Shown one piece after another: positions 36,701-44,404 of a stretch of DNA of 64,000 nucleotides. The position numbers and the translations under genes were made by a program. A model generated the notes under the pieces. It ran no database searches and was not told where the DNA came from. It saw nothing but the letters and a program-made list of their open reading frames with translations. This stretch comes from JACJXW01 sp964418125 (GTDB lineage: Bacteria > Bacteroidota > Bacteroidia > Chitinophagales > Saprospiraceae), in assembly GCA_964418125.1 (NCBI GenBank), contig CAYQKY010000014.1, forward strand, positions 28,272 to 92,271. Reading direction: 5' to 3'. Position 1 is the stretch's first letter. Each line of letters begins with the position of its first letter.

Positions 36701-36789
36701 CTCACCCTGCCTGCTGGGCCGCTCCGGCCTTTATCGGCAATCAGTTGGGAAAATTGGCTGTGCTTCGCGGAGGCACAGGCATCACTTAG
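33784..36789 (+). CDS. TPR-CHAT caspase-like protease
   Basis: A 1001-residue protein; the start at 33784 (MESNQDDATQFTF) is preferred, and 26 more codons are open. Residues about 20-500 are tetratricopeptide-type helical repeats (KATEYVDKAIALKNK, GKAYWKKGDFFEALRCYYQAIS, YNELGKYYMNQDASYGQARHYFNKA). A charged coiled coil lies at about 535-590. The C-terminal CHAT peptidase domain spans about 630-1000 with catalytic His846 in LHFFGHS and Cys897 in ILNTCRGG, both intact. Related TPR-CHAT proteins are clan CD proteases, including the type III-E CRISPR partner and gasdermin-activating proteases. It overlaps its convergent neighbour by 8 bp at the 3' ends. No CRISPR or gasdermin gene is recognised nearby. 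Confidence 0.9.
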   Translation: MESNQDDATQFTFYFRQNRFREGYQYFLEKAKRSSIAIFGRRFSFGEKRKAYLSALIYQCRFALILGEWQEARSGIEKFHSSYHSLFGKFPELEAEIWHNEGEVHFYISEYDKATEYVDKAIALKNKVDYSSPRAKAITAGQSLVVKGKAYWKKGDFFEALRCYYQAISRYYSHYSDSDRHLIGRVMCLIGQVYMDLGDAKREKARLFLEKSREILSEALPPGHLYLGAVYNELGKYYMNQDASYGQARHYFNKAKASLENIYHERSHRYMASVLGNMADLFIKEQRDKVEQGSLTTEEYIRGALKKLSRELEVRVSSFDGQPHSSVARVYNKISGYHRTLGQHREAASAAHKALLAAISDYKDNDARNYPDISQAGKANSRSMVLHALRVKGEAYLQLAVQEAKESEGHLRNAYQAVNLATKVIEYIRGDFHSNESWLAFGKEARAIYELAIEVLMALRLEAFENNNARERAECDEQILEIFQKSKAALLLETIQKPGKRNGLFWNTNARGEEFDILKEVEIWLLSDQASGFDPNKFKTLNNFLEKEKKAKQKHLKEKEHLAEYVEKGREDTVEKSPVLNLQNLFREFNEGEDGMILSYFVGKRNMYVLLISGSTGDFDIQLLPYSEWVRGQVHLQRLIGELLDVLDTYDGDNTGIGQQEHPRQLQNLQFIGAVNCLYRSLIEPLLPRLESCKRLYIIPDDALSLLPFELLAPKPNDNFVFNYQELEYLIRKYKISYHASISILFNNHCKYKEREWRQYWKGRPGENGTPSPGPFQLLSVAAGVKQNKQFRNRTNRIIEEGVVNVAGILGVVGTKHRLFMRDEVKKRNSIINAMRHSEVLHFFGHSTIDDMAEETPALVLLDELDRAGRKVNRHLLTQKEICSLELFAELVILNTCRGGWGKITTGEGPMALTRAFLMAGGRNIYFTFFKIKGAFAKEMVENFVEKAWLEGQDYVTAMQEIKLAMIKRKKTAHPACWAAPAFIGNQLGKLAVLRGGTGIT

Positions 36790-37840
36790 TTTCCGGTAGG
36801 TCGATCAGGTCTTTCCGGATCGTAAATGTCCTGTAAACTGGTTTGTATCCCTTCGCAGAAACCTTGAGATAGTGCAGGCCCGGGAAGAGGGTAGTGTCTT
36901 TCAGCACATCGATGATAACCTTCTCACCCACTTCTTCGTATTCTTTTTCCAGCACGGTTTGAGACTGATTGTCTTTGATCTCGAACCTGACCTTGTTCTT
37001 CACAGGATGTGCAAATTCGAATTCCAGCAAGTTGTCAAAGTCGCGGTGTTCTTCAAGGTCGAGAGGGATGGGGTGTTTGTTTTCCTCATTATCGGCGAGC
37101 AACGGGTCCTGCTGCACCTCCAACTGGTGGTTGATCCTGAAAAAGGACGTCAGCTTTTCAAAACGCTTGAGATACCGGCTGATCTGCTTGGCGCTGAAGC
37201 TTTTTCCCTTTGCCGTGATGTAGCCCTTTTCATTAAGTTTCTGAGCGATTCGGTTCTGGGAGTACCCGGCATTGCTCAGTTGGACGGCTTTCTGCATGGC
37301 TTCCTTATTATCGAAAAATGCCTGTTGCTTTCTCCTCCGCGACGCCCTGGAGGCAATCTCCTCGCTTTGCAGTTGAGGGTTGCCCTTCCGGCGGGAACTG
37401 GCTTCCTCGGTTTGGGCCTTTCTGGAAGTAGATTGAAGTTCAAAGAGCTCGAGCACACTCTGGAGGCTGTCCTTGTTCAGTGATTCAAAATCAAAAAAAT
37501 GGAAATCTATTTCGGCTTCATATAAAAACTGAAGCAAATGCCGGTTCTCAGCTCTTTGAAAAGGAACGAAAGATTCGATGAACAAAGCAGAGTTATTGCG
37601 TGCTGCTTCCCGGACGGCATCCTTAAACATTGCCGCCAAAACATGGACGGGGATCTTTTCATCAGGGTCGTGAGGTATGTAGAACTTTTTACCAGGAGTT
37701 TCCTGGTGGCCAGCCTTTTTAAAGTCTTTTAATAAGCCATATTGATCGAGTGCTTTTTTAAATTTTGGGGAGATGGATTCTGAGTCGGGGGTAAGAAAGT
37801 ATAGGAAGATATTTCCGGGCTTTGCTGAGATCGTTTTCAT
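36782..37840 (-). CDS. Degenerate serine-recombinase-like DNA-binding protein with beta-sandwich tail
   Basis: A 352-residue protein, start at MKTISAKPGNIFLYF (37840); another ATG is six codons upstream. Residues 10-130 follow the resolvase catalytic-domain layout but lack the usual YxRVS serine and the LDRLxR arginine motif. Residues 150-227 match the typical resolvase linker and HTH closely: RRKGNPQL, then A-x-L-x-N-A-G-YSQNRIAQKLNEKGYITAKGKSFSAKQISRYLKRF. Residues about 260-345 form a PEGA or carboxypeptidase-regulatory-like beta-sandwich (LFPGLHYLKVSAKGYKPVYRTFTI). I infer a domesticated, catalytically dead recombinase used as a DNA-binding regulator. Its convergent 8-bp overlap with the CHAT gene suggests a shared locus. 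Confidence 0.65.
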   Translation of the reverse strand: MKTISAKPGNIFLYFLTPDSESISPKFKKALDQYGLLKDFKKAGHQETPGKKFYIPHDPDEKIPVHVLAAMFKDAVREAARNNSALFIESFVPFQRAENRHLLQFLYEAEIDFHFFDFESLNKDSLQSVLELFELQSTSRKAQTEEASSRRKGNPQLQSEEIASRASRRRKQQAFFDNKEAMQKAVQLSNAGYSQNRIAQKLNEKGYITAKGKSFSAKQISRYLKRFEKLTSFFRINHQLEVQQDPLLADNEENKHPIPLDLEEHRDFDNLLEFEFAHPVKNKVRFEIKDNQSQTVLEKEYEEVGEKVIIDVLKDTTLFPGLHYLKVSAKGYKPVYRTFTIRKDLIDLPETK

Positions 37841-38439
37841 AAAATACAATTTTTGCATCTTGCCACAAGCAGGAATATATGTAGACTGGCCTTTGTTTCC
37901 GGTTTTGCCACTTGCAGTATTGGATGCTCTTTCATGTAATAGGATTGAGGCTGTGCCTTCATCCGGCGTAAGCCCGTCGCATAAGGTGTTTATATCTTTC
38001 GAATGAATAATAGCAGGTGAAGGCACCATCAGACAAAAGCAGCCCGGCCCTGCTGCCTGAAGGGGGGATGCTGCGTTAACACCTCCTCAATGGAAATGCC
38101 TAGAGTACCTGTGCTTTAGAAAGACGCTGCAAAGTTAGGAAAATGAAGTGAAATTTGCAATGACATACCCTAATTAAATACAATAATGTCAAATATATAT
38201 TCGTGCCTGCAAAAAAGTAACAGTTTGACAAAACTATTTTTCATCTGAAATTGTCATAATTTTGTAAACGTTGTTTTTTCTTTCTTTGTTGTTTGACAAA
38301 ATTAGTGTAAATAAAGATCTGTCTAAATTTTTTTCGTAAATTTATTGACACAACCAGTATTTTACTGGGTCTGTAAAACGGTCTTTGAAAAGTTTCCGGC
38401 GAAAAGACAAAGTTTTCATCCACCTTAAACTAACTGGCC
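37841..38439. promoter_or_regulatory. AT-rich regulatory spacer with repeated TTTGACAAAA
   Basis: A divergent spacer of 599 bp, strongly AT-rich from 38130 on. TTTGACAAAA occurs exactly at 38224-38233 and 38292-38301. TTTGACA also occurs reversed at 38187-38193, and ATTGACACAA is at 38344-38353. ACAAAACTAT and ATAATTTTGT form a dyad around 38229-38266. CCAGTA-TTTT-ACTGGG is a small hairpin at about 38354-38369. These are candidate operators or promoters for the divergent recombinase-like gene and the envelope operon. Confidence 0.5.
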
Positions 38440-39681
38440 ATGAAAAAGAGACAAGAAATCATTCTGGAAGCCGCCCAACAGAAAGCGGACCTTATCAACT
38501 CGGTTGTCAAACATCCCAGTATAAAGGCAATCGAGGAGATGCACGATTTGCTGGTTGACCAGTGCAGCCAGGCCGGGCGGGAGGACGGCAGGCGGGGCAT
38601 TCCTTCTTTCGAGAGCGAACACAGTAGTTTCGAGGCACAAGTTGCCGCTCAGTACAAGGCTGCTTTTATCCGCCGTTCGGCTTCAGAAAAAGGGCTGCTG
38701 GCCCAGTTGGAAAGCCGGCGCCGTGCTCTCCGGGAGGAGTTCGTTCAGACGGATGCCGGGCAACTCTGGCAGGAAGCTCATGACATCGAGCAGCAGTTTT
38801 CGCGAGTAAAGATCTCCTCCCGCCGGTTGGATGGAGAGACAGACGCCGTTCGTAAAATGCTGCAATACGGATCGGCCTTTCTGGCGGCCTATCTTTTACT
38901 CAGTTTATGCGAGGCTCCGTTTACAAGAGGTGCATTGGAGGCACTGGGCATGTCCTCCTGGGGCGCCTTACTCCTGAGCGGCGCCGTTACTCTCGGGGTA
39001 GCCGGCCTGGCGCATATGGCCGGTAAATCCATTAAGCAGTGGGGGGCGTCTTCCAAAGCCCGGCCGCTGGCCTTTCTCTCCCTTTTGATCATTCTGTTGT
39101 ACATTCCCATCCTGGGTTATTTCCGTGGAGCTGTGGCCCTGGCCCGTAATAATGCGGCGGCCCCGGCCACAACTGCGGCAGATATGCCCTTGAGTAATCC
39201 TGGGGAGGAGTTGAGGCGACTGGACCTTACAGAAGTCATTCAAAGCCACCATTTCCTCGTCACCATTGGAGCTATGCTTGTCATGGTGGGCATGGGTATG
39301 GGCATCGGCTTCACGGCCCATGACAGCCATCCGAGCTTCGAAGCAGCCTATACAGATTACCACTTCAGGCGCCCGAAAGTACTTAAGGCCTATAGCCAGG
39401 CCAGAGAACAGAATGAGCGGGAAGCCCGGGTTCTGGGAGTGGAGGATCCGCTCAGCCGCATCCTTGCGGAGTTGAGGCGCCTGCAGGAGCTTACCGACAC
39501 CCTCCGTTCCCACCTTTATGATTTTGCCAACTATACAGACGCCATGTGCCGGGCAGCTATCGGCACTTACCGCAATTGCAACCGGCAGGAGCGTACCTGC
39601 CCGGAGGAACTGCCCATTTACTGGAACTACGCCCCGCAGCGATACATCGACCCTGAGGAGGCCCTGGCGGCCGGGGAATAA
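38440..39681 (+). CDS. Four-helix membrane protein with coiled-coil N-terminus, unknown
   Basis: A 413-residue protein starting MKKRQEIILEAAQQ. Residues 1-135 are charged and helical, likely coiled coil and cytoplasmic. Four hydrophobic segments lie at about 144-162, 175-196, 209-228 and 272-293. A helical tail with a late Cys cluster (CRAAIGTYRNCNRQERTC) follows. I do not recognise a family. It is first gene of a rightward operon with a lipoprotein and a secreted esterase, behind an AT-rich control region shared with the recombinase-like gene. Confidence 0.75.
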   Translation: MKKRQEIILEAAQQKADLINSVVKHPSIKAIEEMHDLLVDQCSQAGREDGRRGIPSFESEHSSFEAQVAAQYKAAFIRRSASEKGLLAQLESRRRALREEFVQTDAGQLWQEAHDIEQQFSRVKISSRRLDGETDAVRKMLQYGSAFLAAYLLLSLCEAPFTRGALEALGMSSWGALLLSGAVTLGVAGLAHMAGKSIKQWGASSKARPLAFLSLLIILLYIPILGYFRGAVALARNNAAAPATTAADMPLSNPGEELRRLDLTEVIQSHHFLVTIGAMLVMVGMGMGIGFTAHDSHPSFEAAYTDYHFRRPKVLKAYSQAREQNEREARVLGVEDPLSRILAELRRLQELTDTLRSHLYDFANYTDAMCRAAIGTYRNCNRQERTCPEELPIYWNYAPQRYIDPEEALAAGE

Positions 39682-39799
39682 GGGGCTCATGTGAAATGGC
39701 TCCGTTGTAGAGCCTGCCGCATCTATTCATATCAACTGAGCGCTTGTTTGGAGGTGGTGCTTTGGAAGCCAAAGATTACCTCCAGGCACGTGAAAAATA

Positions 39800-40552
39800 A
39801 TGGCCATGAAAAATGCTCTGTCAATCGCCTTTGGTTTTATCCTCATTTGTTCTGTTCACTCCTGCCAACCGGAATGTAATTACACGCAGGCCAATACTGC
39901 CTACCTGTTTATTGACCATACTGATACCCTCAACTACCGCCGGCTTCAGGAGTCCTGGAAAAGGGATATGGAGCAGCTGAACCACAGAATGTTCCCGTTT
40001 TCACCCTGTACCGGCGGCGCTTTCAAGGCAATTATCATCAATTCCATTGGTAGTAACCCCTCCGGTGGATTTGCATACGGGCCCCTGCCTGCCCGTCTCA
40101 ACGACTTTTCACCCCCCCCGGATTATCAACAGTTTTTCAGGGAAAAATATCAGGCAATGGAAAAGGCCACTGCATTTCCGCCCCGAGATTTACCCCGCAG
40201 TTTGATCTACGAGCCTGCCTGCCGCCACCTGGCCGAGCTGGCAGAACAGCCTCTTCCCGGCCGTAAACTGGCCGTTTTCTACAGCGATATGCTCGAAAAC
40301 TCGCAGGTTGATTTTTATAATATCCGGAAGGATAATGAAATGCTGCTTGCTGAACTCGAGCAGGCGTTTGGTTGTCAAATGCCGAACCTGGAAGGAATAG
40401 ATATTATTATCGTCAACCACCGGAGCCAGGAAACGGACGCTCTCATTCGCCGGGCTAATCAGTTCTGGCAATGGCTTTTCGAGCGGAATAACGCCCGTTC
40501 AGTTCACTCGGGAAGTTCCCTGGTAATCGGCGGCCCATTCACCTTTAAATAG
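39800..40552 (+). CDS. Putative lipoprotein with vWA-like features, unknown
   Basis: A 250-residue protein beginning MAMKNALSIAFGFILICSVHSC; an alternative start is two codons later. A lipobox-like VHSC ends the hydrophobic segment. The segments AYLFIDHTDTLNY and LAVFYSDMLENSQVDFYN and the late IDIIIVNHR look like strands and an acidic loop of a von Willebrand A or Rossmann-type fold, but this is weak. It lies 118 bp behind the membrane-protein gene and 5 bp ahead of the esterase gene, so it should be in the same transcript. Family not recognised. Confidence 0.7.
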   Translation: MAMKNALSIAFGFILICSVHSCQPECNYTQANTAYLFIDHTDTLNYRRLQESWKRDMEQLNHRMFPFSPCTGGAFKAIIINSIGSNPSGGFAYGPLPARLNDFSPPPDYQQFFREKYQAMEKATAFPPRDLPRSLIYEPACRHLAELAEQPLPGRKLAVFYSDMLENSQVDFYNIRKDNEMLLAELEQAFGCQMPNLEGIDIIIVNHRSQETDALIRRANQFWQWLFERNNARSVHSGSSLVIGGPFTFK

Positions 40553-40557
40553 AAGCC

Positions 40558-42027
40558 ATGAGATTTTTTCATTTTTTCACCCTTTGTGCCGGCCTTTCGT
40601 GGTGCACGCTTATGGCAGCTCATGCCCAGCAAGGTTTGTACCTGGAAAACATATACTCGGAAACGGATATCAGGATCCTTCCGGACGTTGTTTACGCAGT
40701 GGTCGAGCCGGGTGGATACTGGTATGATATGTTACGGGATTTTGAGCCCCTAAACCAGAATGAGGAATTACAGGGCCTGCTGACAAAGGAACTCAGGGCT
40801 GACGTTTACCTGCCTCCTGCCGCTTCTTATCGCCGCCCCCTGGCTATCGTCCTGCATGGCGGCGGCTTTTTGGCTGGCAACAAAAAAGACAAGGTGGCTA
40901 CTATAGCTTGTATGAACTTCGCTCGCCGCGGATATGTGGCAGCTTCCATCAATTACCGGCAACTGGGGCTGGGTAAGGCCTCTTTCCTCAAGGCAGGATA
41001 TACCGCTATTCAGGATACGAGAGCAGCTATGCGGTTTTTCCGTAACCACGCCGACTCCTTCGGCATTCACCCCGGTTTCCTTTTCCTCGTGGGAGAGAGT
41101 ACTGGTGCAGTAATTGTGCTGCACGCCGCTTTCTTGTCTGCCGAAAACCTCTATGGTGAATTCCTGTTATTCGACCGCCAGTATGGAGCTTTAGACGCTA
41201 TTGGCGAAGAAGGAGACAATGGGCCTCCCTGCGGGGTGGTCAACATTTCTGGAGGGATTACCGATACGGCCTTGCTTAACAATTACGATATTCCTTTGAT
41301 CTCTTTCCATGGAGGGAAAGATGAGGTCATCAATCCTTACCATGCTTTGCCGAGAGAGAAGCTGATCGAGCGCTTCGATGGGTTTCTTCAAAATCTCGGG
41401 GATAAACTAGGGTTGGCCTTGCGCTCACCGTTTACCGCTTCTTCTGGGAGCGGGGTGGAACAGATTCGGTTGGTGGACTCCCTCTTTGGTTCGGCGGCAA
41501 TTCACCAGCATTTTTCCCGGAAGGGAGAATATCCCCAGTCGTATGTTGACTTCCCGGGGATGGGACACCACCTGGTGGCTAGCCGGCAGGGGGTGCCGCG
41601 CCAAACGGCCAACATCATTTTTAAACGGGCTGCTCATTTTCTGTACCCAACCCTGAGAGATACTGCCAAAATATACGGGAGGAAGGAAGCGCCGCCCCGA
41701 ACCCGCATTACCTACCGGTCGGTTCGCCCGGCTGTTGCCTGGAAATGGAGTGTTGAAGGCGGGCACATCGTTGCCCAGGACGGCCCTACGGCCGAGATCA
41801 AATGGGATGCCGGCGCGACTAAGGGAGTAGTAAGCCTAATTACAACCAATGAGATAGGTGTGCAGAGCCTTCCGGCACAGATGGCCGTTGTCATAAGGCA
41901 ATACGAATTCAGGGAATGGGCACGGATTACCATAGATGAAGGAAACTGGCCTCTTTCCCTCCTTATAGTTGCGTTAGGGGCCGCCTCTCTGGCGCTGGTT
42001 GCCTGGTGGATACGGAAAAAACGGTAA
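40558..42027 (+). CDS. Exported alpha/beta-hydrolase (esterase type) with C-terminal membrane anchor
   Basis: A 489-residue protein with an N-terminal signal (cleavage near AAHAQQ). The carboxylesterase/BD-FAE-type core has the oxyanion motif HGGGFLAGN (residues 100-108), nucleophile Ser181 in GESTGA, acid candidate in the FHGGKDEVI region and the MGHH histidine. After residue 380 comes a PKD/Ig-like segment (VRPAVAWKWSVEGGHIVAQDGPTAEIKWD), then a final transmembrane helix (SLLIVALGAASLALVAWWI) and basic tail. It is thus held in the membrane with the enzyme outside the cytoplasm. The Ig-like plus anchor addition is unusual for this esterase class. Last gene of the three-gene operon. Confidence 0.82.
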   Translation: MRFFHFFTLCAGLSWCTLMAAHAQQGLYLENIYSETDIRILPDVVYAVVEPGGYWYDMLRDFEPLNQNEELQGLLTKELRADVYLPPAASYRRPLAIVLHGGGFLAGNKKDKVATIACMNFARRGYVAASINYRQLGLGKASFLKAGYTAIQDTRAAMRFFRNHADSFGIHPGFLFLVGESTGAVIVLHAAFLSAENLYGEFLLFDRQYGALDAIGEEGDNGPPCGVVNISGGITDTALLNNYDIPLISFHGGKDEVINPYHALPREKLIERFDGFLQNLGDKLGLALRSPFTASSGSGVEQIRLVDSLFGSAAIHQHFSRKGEYPQSYVDFPGMGHHLVASRQGVPRQTANIIFKRAAHFLYPTLRDTAKIYGRKEAPPRTRITYRSVRPAVAWKWSVEGGHIVAQDGPTAEIKWDAGATKGVVSLITTNEIGVQSLPAQMAVVIRQYEFREWARITIDEGNWPLSLLIVALGAASLALVAWWIRKKR

Positions 42028-42064
42028 CACCGCCGGAACTTTTGATAGTTTGGTCTTTTTTCCC

Positions 42065-42099
42065 GCCCCGAAACTCTTGTTAGTGGAGGGGCTCTTTTT
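42065..42099 (+). terminator. Weak intrinsic terminator after the envelope operon
   Basis: GCCCC (42065-42069) and GGGGC (42088-42092) can pair around a long loop, directly followed by TCTTTTTTT. The stem is short, so support is modest. Confidence 0.4.
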
Positions 42100-42265
42100 T
42101 TATCCCGGGCACTTCTCATCCGCCTGAACTTTAAACCGCACGGAACAATCAGCCACTGCAGTTCTCTGCGATTCACTCGAGAAGATTATTTTTCTATCCC
42201 ACCTGAATATCAGGGTCCCTCCGATTTTCCTATCTTAGCCAGTGGTAAAAGCCGAAAATCCACAC

Positions 42266-43552
42266 ATGGACATACTCGAAACCATAGGGCTGGACCAGCA
42301 GGCACTAGACATGCTCAAGGAGATCTTCATCGTTCTGGGGATCGGCCTGTTGCTGGGGGTGGAGCGCGAATATTCCAAGCAGGAGAAGGAAGAACGGCTG
42401 TTCGCCGGCGTGCGTACTTTCCCCATTGTGGCCCTTCTCGGTTATCTGGCCCTTTTTCTGTCCGACAAGTACTCTCCCTTTATCTATGTGGCGGCTTTCC
42501 TGGGCGTGATGGCCATCATTGCCCTGGCCTATTCCACCAGCCGTAAGGCCGATGCCGGGACGACTACGGAATTTTCCCTGGTGGCCTCCTTTATTCTCGG
42601 CAGCCTCATTTTCACCAAAAACTACCACCTGGCGGTTACGATTGCCGTGCTCATTACCGCGCTGCTATCGCTGAAGATCAAGCTGCACGAGGCAGTGCAC
42701 AAGTTATCGCGGCAGGACATCATTTCCATTCTCTATTTTGTTATTATCTCCGCCCTGGTACTTCCCTTGCTGCCCAATAAGGAAATGGGGCCGTACGGGA
42801 TCTTCAACCTGTACAAAACCTGGCTCATAGTAGTAATTTTTATCACGCTCAATTTCCTGGCTTACTTCCTGAGCAAATTTCTCAGCCGGCGGCATTCGGT
42901 CCTGCTGACCGGCATTCTTGGTGGGTTCGCCTCCAGTACCGCCACGGCCTGGTACTTCTCCCGGCAGAGCGGAAAGAACAAGGCCGGCGGCATGATGCAG
43001 GCGGCGGCAATTGTCCTGGCCTCTTCCATCATGTTTCCCCGCCTGTTGATCTGGCTGTCCTTGCTCAACCTGCAGATGCTGCGCGTTCTCTGGTTGCCCG
43101 TTCTGGTTTTCGGGATCGTGGGTATGAGCATCGGCTATTATATAAGTACCCTGGAAAAGCAAAGCGCGCAGAATGGCGACGGCCTGGAGATCGGAAATCC
43201 CATAAACTTCAAGGAGGCGCTCTTTTTTGCGCTGATCTATATCGCCATCCAGTTTGTCGTTGGCTACGCCGAAGAGCAGTTTGGGGATAAAGGGGTTTAT
43301 ATCGCATCCGCCATTTCCGGCCTTACGGATGTGGACGCCATTACCATCTCGATGGCCAATTACGGGAAAGAATCCATAAAACTGGGAGTGGCCGCCCTGG
43401 CGGTGGTTATCGGTGCATTCGCCAATACTTCGGTAAAATATGGCTTCTGCCTGGCTTTCGGCAATGCCGGGATGCGGAAGTACGCCAGTTACGGTTTCCT
43501 GCCTTTGTTTGTCCTGGGGATAGGATATGTGGTTTTCCGGCTGGTGTTTTAA
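42266..43552 (+). CDS. MgtC/SapB-DUF4010 family membrane protein
   Basis: A 428-residue integral membrane protein. The ATG at 42266 (MDILETIGLDQQALDM) is chosen over an upstream GTG. Residues 15-140 are the MgtC/SapB domain (LGIGLLLGVEREYSKQEKE, AGVRTFPIVALLGYLALF). Residues 180-428 are DUF4010 with GGFASSTATAWYFSR and ISGLTDVDAITISM. About twelve helices in total. The family is linked to magnesium or acid adaptation, but transport by DUF4010 proteins is unproven. Monocistronic by layout; TATCTTAG just upstream is a poor -7 candidate. Confidence 0.88.
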   Translation: MDILETIGLDQQALDMLKEIFIVLGIGLLLGVEREYSKQEKEERLFAGVRTFPIVALLGYLALFLSDKYSPFIYVAAFLGVMAIIALAYSTSRKADAGTTTEFSLVASFILGSLIFTKNYHLAVTIAVLITALLSLKIKLHEAVHKLSRQDIISILYFVIISALVLPLLPNKEMGPYGIFNLYKTWLIVVIFITLNFLAYFLSKFLSRRHSVLLTGILGGFASSTATAWYFSRQSGKNKAGGMMQAAAIVLASSIMFPRLLIWLSLLNLQMLRVLWLPVLVFGIVGMSIGYYISTLEKQSAQNGDGLEIGNPINFKEALFFALIYIAIQFVVGYAEEQFGDKGVYIASAISGLTDVDAITISMANYGKESIKLGVAALAVVIGAFANTSVKYGFCLAFGNAGMRKYASYGFLPLFVLGIGYVVFRLVF

Positions 43553-43947
43553 ATGAAGGCCTCTAATTGCCACAAAGAGCCCAAAGGCGCCAGGAATGCG
43601 CCCGTTAGGATCCTTCGTGCTTTTGTGCCTTCTTGGCTACAAGAGCCCCAAAGAACCCATTTTGCCCACCCTCACTAATTATTTGTAAAAATTAGGATAT
43701 AAATCAAAATGCCCATATCTTTGCTGCAGCATTAGGAACTCCGAAAAGCTGAACAATTATTCGATTGGCTCGCAGATCTTATTTCTTCTTCCCTTGCCGT
43801 TAGCAGATCTAGAATCTTCCCGCTCATCCAAATACTTGTCCACTATCCGGCTTCGGCTATGCAGCTGTTCTACGGGGCATCCCGGAAGCACAGTGCTGTT
43901 CAACCCGGTGCGGAGTTCTGATTTATTACTTTTTTAATTTTTTTGAA
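43553..43947. promoter_or_regulatory. Word-repeat spacer and long leader of the RRM gene
   Basis: 43563-43650 holds imperfect inverted words (GCCACAAAGAGCCCAAAGG against CCTTCGTGCTTTTGTGCC). An exact TATCTTTG -7 promoter element is at 43716-43723, giving a leader of about 215 nt before the RRM ATG. This is long, as in cold-shock-type RNA-binding protein genes. A clear -33 element was not found. Confidence 0.5.
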
Positions 43948-44283
43948 ATGAACATTTTTGTTGCAAAACTCAACTTTGACACGCAAAGTGAGGACCTTAG
44001 AGACGCTTTTGAAGCTTTTGGCGAAGTTAGCTCTGCCAAAGTGATTGATGACAAGTACACCGGCAAATCCCGCGGCTTCGGTTTCGTGGAGATGGACAAT
44101 GACGAGGAGGCCCTCGAGGCCATCAAAGAACTGAACGACTCCGTCCTGGACGGCAATACAATTGTCGTTAAGAAGGCGGAACCCCGTGGTGACCGCGGCG
44201 GCAACCGTGGCGGCGGCGGCGGTGGTTTCAACCGCGGCGGCGGCAACCGCGGCGGCGGTTATGGCCGCAACGATCGCTGGTAA
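43948..44283 (+). CDS. Glycine-rich RRM RNA-binding protein
   Basis: A 111-residue single-RRM protein with RNP2 IFVAKL (residues 3-8), RNP1 KSRGFGFVEM and a Gly/Arg-rich RGG-type tail from residue 79 (PRGDRGGNRGGGG ... YGRNDRW). It binds single-stranded RNA. In Bacteroidota and cyanobacteria such proteins act as RNA chaperones or post-transcriptional regulators, often in cold. A long untranslated leader and a strong downstream terminator mark it as a separate, probably highly expressed unit. Confidence 0.93.
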   Translation: MNIFVAKLNFDTQSEDLRDAFEAFGEVSSAKVIDDKYTGKSRGFGFVEMDNDEEALEAIKELNDSVLDGNTIVVKKAEPRGDRGGNRGGGGGGFNRGGGNRGGGYGRNDRW

Positions 44284-44310
44284 TCAGGGATAATTCTTGT
44301 AAAGACAGAG

Positions 44311-44338
44311 AAAGGCGGAAGGGTATCTTTCCGCCTTT
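44311..44338 (+). terminator. Intrinsic terminator of the RRM gene
   Basis: AAAGGCGGAA (44311-44320) pairs perfectly with TTCCGCCTTT (44329-44338) around GGGTATCT, 28 bp after the stop. The T-run is short. Confidence 0.75.
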
Positions 44339-44342
44339 CGCA

Positions 44343-44372
44343 TTTCGGACGGGCCACTTTCAAGTGGCCTGT
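44343..44372. repeat. Palindromic element, copy 2
   Basis: TTTCGGACGGGCCACTTT is followed by an arm that pairs with it: 44349-44359 with 44362-44372, one mismatch, loop TC. The first 18 bases are identical to the copy at 62076-62093, and the reverse orientation resembles 20122-20154. It lies just behind the RRM terminator. Confidence 0.7.
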
Positions 44373-44404
44373 ATGGCAGGCACGCCTTCAATCCATAGAA
44401 AGCC

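Noticed and set aside
33784..36789. Type III-E CRISPR caspase partner
   Set aside because: Although the CHAT protein has the TPR-CHAT layout, no Cas gene or repeat array occurs in the window.
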